A program made the position numbers and the translations under genes. From Actinomycetes bacterium (GTDB lineage Bacteria > Actinomycetota > Acidimicrobiia > Acidimicrobiales > Acidimicrobiaceae), in the NCBI GenBank assembly GCA_021790495.1, contig JAJYGZ010000129.1:1-8289 (forward strand): 8,289 nt of DNA, in the 5' to 3' direction. Positions 5,807-8,289 of this stretch are shown here, piece by piece. The notes under the pieces are model-generated. The model searched no databases. It was not told the origin of the DNA and saw only the letters and a program-made list of their open reading frames with translations. How positions within the stretch are numbered: the stretch's first letter is position 1; every line of letters begins with the position of its first letter.

Positions 5807-7318
5807 GTGACTGAGTTCTTTATTACTACACCGATTTATTACGTCAACGACGTTCCGCACCTGGGCCATGCGTATTCGATGATTAACGCCGATGCCTTTG
5901 CTCGCTGGCACCGTGGAATCGGCGACGAGGTATTTTTTCTCACCGGCACGGACGAGCACGGGCAAAAGGTAGCCGACTCCGCCGACGCCGCTTCGATGAG
6001 CGTGACCGAGTGGACCGATCTGTATGCGCAGCGCTTTAAGGATGCATGGGAGAAGCTCGACATTGCCTATGACGACTTCATCCGTACCACCGAAAAGAGG
6101 CACGAAGTTGCGGTTCGGAAGTTCCTTCAGGCCCTGTATGACAACGGACATATCTATCTAGGCACCTATACGGGGAGCTACTGCGTCTCATGCGAGGCCT
6201 ACTATTCCGCAAATGACGCAGTGGATGGCCTTTGTCCGGTTCATCGGCGTCCGCTGATCGAGATGGAGGAAGAAAACTACTTTTTCCGACTTTCTGCCTT
6301 CCAGGACCAGCTTGTCAAGTGGTATGACGACGACCCCACGGCGGTTTTCCCTGACTTTCGCCGCAATGAGGCCCTCTCGTTTATCAGGGGAGGGCTAGAA
6401 GATGTCTCGATATCGCGCACCTCGCTCTCCTGGGGGATCCCGCTGCCTTGGGATGAGCGACACGTTTGTTACGTGTGGTTTGACGCGCTTATCAACTATC
6501 TCACCGCGATCGGATACGACGGCGCGGGCTATGAGCGCTTCTGGGAACACTCCCATCACTTGGTAGGCAAGGACATTATCCGGTTTCATTGCGTCTGGTG
6601 GCCAGCGATGTGCATGGCGGCGGGAATCGCTCCGCCGCAGAAGGTTCTCGTGCACGGTTGGCTCCTGGTAAAAGGCGAGAAGATGGCCAAATCGGGAGGA
6701 AACGGCGTCGACCCAATCGATCTCGCCGGGATCTATGGTGCTGACGCGGTTCGCTACTACTTGCTTCGCGAGCACGCTCTGGGTGCCGATGGGGATTTCT
6801 CCATCGAGGCTCTCGAGCACCGCTACAACGTCGATCTCGCCAACAACATCGGCAACTTGCTCTCTCGCGTTACCAACGTGGTTGACAAATCGTTAGGTGG
6901 CGTGGCTCCTCGAGCCACGGGGAACGTGCTCGACTTTGCCGAGGTGAAGGAGCATGTTGACCGAGCGTCTCGTGCGTGGAGCGCTTTCGGATCGGCTCAG
7001 GTCCTCGAAGAGGTTCAACTTCTGGTGCGTATGGCTAACGCCGCACTTGAGGAGAGAGCGCCATGGAAACTACGCGACGCCAACGAGATCGGTGCGATCC
7101 TCGGCGACGCGCTCGAGATCCTGAGATTGGTGGCGATCCTCGTTTCGCCGGTACTGGTGGAATCCGCGCCAAAGATCTTCGCGGCGATCGGCCTTGAAAT
7201 GTCTGCGATTTCAAGCTCGTACTCTCAAGCTCTCGAAGTGGGTCTTTACCAGGGAGGTATGACCATCGCGAAGGCGGCGCCTCTTTTCCCGAGAAAGGGC
7301 CAAGCCCGTGCCCGTTAG
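5807..7318 (+). CDS. metG: Methionyl-tRNA synthetase
   Basis: This class I synthetase charges tRNA-Met with methionine using ATP. The 503 residues contain the N-terminal catalytic opening ITTPIYYVNDVPHLGHAYS (6-24) with the HIGH signature as HLGH (18-21), FLTGTDEHGQK (44-54), a single zinc knuckle C126-x2-C129...C143-x2-H146 as in the Thermus-type enzyme, EEENYFFRLS (154-163), WFDALINYL (224-232), and the KMSKS loop as KMAKS (292-296). The helical anticodon-binding domain spans about 335-485 (DLANNIGNLLSR, APWKL). The C-terminal tRNA-binding (Trbp111-like) extension is absent, normal for this short form. TGAGGA at 5795-5800, 6 nt before the GTG, supports the start, as does residue 3 onward matching family N-termini. 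The end overlaps tatD by 11 bp, so the pair is translationally linked. Confidence 0.97.
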   Translation: MTEFFITTPIYYVNDVPHLGHAYSMINADAFARWHRGIGDEVFFLTGTDEHGQKVADSADAASMSVTEWTDLYAQRFKDAWEKLDIAYDDFIRTTEKRHEVAVRKFLQALYDNGHIYLGTYTGSYCVSCEAYYSANDAVDGLCPVHRRPLIEMEEENYFFRLSAFQDQLVKWYDDDPTAVFPDFRRNEALSFIRGGLEDVSISRTSLSWGIPLPWDERHVCYVWFDALINYLTAIGYDGAGYERFWEHSHHLVGKDIIRFHCVWWPAMCMAAGIAPPQKVLVHGWLLVKGEKMAKSGGNGVDPIDLAGIYGADAVRYYLLREHALGADGDFSIEALEHRYNVDLANNIGNLLSRVTNVVDKSLGGVAPRATGNVLDFAEVKEHVDRASRAWSAFGSAQVLEEVQLLVRMANAALEERAPWKLRDANEIGAILGDALEILRLVAILVSPVLVESAPKIFAAIGLEMSAISSSYSQALEVGLYQGGMTIAKAAPLFPRKGQARAR

Positions 7319-8102
7319 CGCTAACGCCTGGTTCGATTCGCACTGTCACATCCACGAGGATCCTGACCCCGCTAAAACGCTGGCCGAATGCGTCGAGAAC
7401 GACATAAGTGGCTTGGTCTTGATTGGAACCACCTTGGCGACTTCGCGTCTTGCCTTGCAGGTTGCGGATCAGCTTAAATCCGGATTTCCCGGAGTCGCTC
7501 TCGCCGCGACCGGAGGTATCCATCCCCATGATGCGGCCGAGGCCCTAACGGACCACTTCGCCGACTTCGAAAAACTGATAACAACCGCTTCGGGATCTTC
7601 GCTGCGTGCGATCGGGGAGTGCGGCCTGGACTACTTTTACGACTATTCAGACCGGGTATCGCAGCGAGAAGTGTTCATACGCCAGATTGAACTGGCTAAT
7701 CAATTGTCACTTCCGCTCGTGATACACACCAGGGATGCCTGGGAGGAGACTTTCTCGATTCTCGCGGATTTCGCTGCAACACCGATCATTTTTCACTGCT
7801 TTACCGGCGGTGTGGACGAATTGAATAGAATTCTCGAATTCGAGTCGGTAGTTTCCTTTTCGGGGATAGTGACCTTTAAGAACTCGGCTATCAACGCCGA
7901 AGCTGCAAAGGCCTGCCCGTTGGATCGCATGCTGATCGAGACCGACTCGCCTTACCTAACTCCGGTTCCTTTTCGGGGACAAAAGAATCTCCCGTACTTT
8001 GTCAGCCAGATTGGCCAGTTCATCGCTGGCCTAAAGGGGATGGATCCAAAGACCGTTGCCGATGCGACGAAACTAAATGCAATGCGGGTGTTTTCTATAT
8101 AA
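7308..8102 (+). CDS. tatD: TatD family metal-dependent hydrolase (DNase)
   Basis: TatD proteins are TIM-barrel metal-dependent hydrolases with 3'-5' exonuclease or DNase activity in characterised members, linked to repair of oxidative DNA damage. All expected metal ligands are visible in the 264 residues: H12 and H14 (DSHCHIH), E104 (AIGECGLDY), H140 (VIHTRD), H163 (FHCFTGG) and D213 (ETDSPYLTP). GGIHPH (69-74) and PVPFRGQKN (219-227) are further family elements. Length is typical (about 260). The GTG start at 7308 overlaps the end of metG and has AAAGGG (7294-7299) 8 nt upstream; the family's D-x-H-x-H begins at residue 10, as usual with this start. The metG-tatD pairing is common in bacteria, often followed in actinobacteria by rpf and rsmA genes. 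Confidence 0.95.
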   Translation: MPVSANAWFDSHCHIHEDPDPAKTLAECVENDISGLVLIGTTLATSRLALQVADQLKSGFPGVALAATGGIHPHDAAEALTDHFADFEKLITTASGSSLRAIGECGLDYFYDYSDRVSQREVFIRQIELANQLSLPLVIHTRDAWEETFSILADFAATPIIFHCFTGGVDELNRILEFESVVSFSGIVTFKNSAINAEAAKACPLDRMLIETDSPYLTPVPFRGQKNLPYFVSQIGQFIAGLKGMDPKTVADATKLNAMRVFSI

Positions 8103-8143
8103 AATCGGCGCATTTTCGAACTTCGAACTTCCAGTTCATAATA

Positions 8144-8155
8144 GGAATGTATTCC
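8144..8155. repeat. Palindrome in the tatD downstream gap
   Basis: GGAAT and ATTCC are perfect complements around GT. In the same 85-bp gap, CGAACTT is repeated in tandem (8117-8130), and GAAC (8125-8128) and GTTC (8134-8137) form an inverted repeat with a 5-nt spacer. These lie upstream of a -10-like TATACT, where a regulator could bind, but the sites are short and could be chance. No strong intrinsic terminator follows tatD. Confidence 0.3.
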
Positions 8156-8181
8156 ATAGTGCCGCCTTCTTAGTGCTTTCT

Positions 8182-8187
8182 TATACT
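8182..8187 (+). promoter_or_regulatory. Candidate -10 element for the last open frame
   Basis: TATACT is close to the sigma-70/SigA -10 consensus. A start of transcription about 7 nt later would fall near 8194, so the matching translation start would be GTG 8218 or ATG 8248 and not ATG 8188. No convincing -35 is found at 16-18 nt (GTGCCG at 17 nt). Confidence 0.35.
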
Positions 8188-8289
8188 ATGTATGAGTCCG
8201 AGAGACTCGTCGTTCGAGTGCGGCCTTCGGTAGGCATTGAGAGCGGTATGGCAAATTCATTCGCAAAATACGTCTATCGAGAGCCAAGG
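8188..8289 (+). CDS. Start of an unidentified gene, cut by the right edge
   Basis: A frame is open from the ATG at 8188 through the last base (34 codons). The fragment MYESERLVVRVRPS and onward is polar and basic and I do not recognise it. Possible starts in this frame are GTG 8173, ATG 8188, GTG 8218 and ATG 8248; the last gives MANSFAKYVYREPR and has GAGAG just upstream. The gene order suggests a resuscitation-promoting-factor-like protein or rsmA/ksgA could come next in an actinobacterium, but the visible residues do not show either. The frame is different from tatD's and may be non-coding. Confidence 0.35.
   Translation, partial: MYESERLVVRVRPSVGIESGMANSFAKYVYREPR

Noticed and set aside
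7035..7529. Minus-strand open frame of 164 codons across the metG-tatD junction
   Set aside because: It is opposite two strongly supported genes and its translation is Arg/Ser-rich with no family resemblance.
8124..8138. LexA/SOS-box-like CGAAC...GTTC
   Set aside because: The spacer is 5 nt; the actinobacterial box has GAAC-N4-GTTC, and the outer bases are not symmetric.
1..8289. Mobile element, CRISPR array, prophage or defence system
   Set aside because: I saw no transposase, integrase, terminal repeats, spacer-repeat pattern or defence-type domain; the genes are mostly housekeeping and look uniform in composition by eye.

Overview
The window reads as an ordinary chromosomal stretch from a moderately GC-rich bacterium, most likely an actinobacterium. 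Three things point there: the rsmI-metG-tatD order, the frequent GTG/TTG starts (six of the nine genes in the window with an assignable start), and the resemblance of the SRPBCC, DUF192-like and DUF2269-like proteins to actinobacterial versions. Class Acidimicrobiia is a reasonable guess because GC does not look as high as in most other actinobacteria, but this is inference; GC was judged by eye and no search was run.

Layout. Positions 1-1441 are on the minus strand: an MFS transporter running off the left edge (1-926), preceded in transcription order by an SRPBCC (START-like) protein (992-1441). A 121-bp divergent intergenic region (1442-1562) separates these from a plus-strand series that fills the rest. 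The series is a group I cysteine desulfurase (1563-2687), a four-helix DUF2269-like membrane protein (2743-3213), the ATPase YchF (3379-4461), a small DUF192-like protein (4513-4845), 16S rRNA methyltransferase RsmI (4859-5686), methionyl-tRNA synthetase (5807-7318) and the TatD-family nuclease/hydrolase (7308-8102). A further open frame begins near 8188 and leaves at the right edge.

Functional theme. YchF, RsmI and MetRS all serve translation; TatD is a metal-dependent DNase-type hydrolase that often follows metG. The cysteine desulfurase supplies sulfur for Fe-S clusters or tRNA thiolation, but no scaffold (IscU) or thiouridylase (MnmA) is visible beside it. DUF192-rsmI (13-bp gap) and metG-tatD (11-bp overlap) look translationally linked. 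The gaps before ychF (165 bp), metG (120 bp) and the last frame (about 85 bp) hold small inverted repeats and may carry promoters or processing signals.

I found no mobile element, CRISPR array, tRNA, rRNA, toxin-antitoxin pair or defence system. The points most worth a second look are a perfect 14-bp hairpin that contains the ychF stop codon, an 11-mer from it that recurs at the rsmI stop codon, and motif changes in RsmI, MetRS and YchF.
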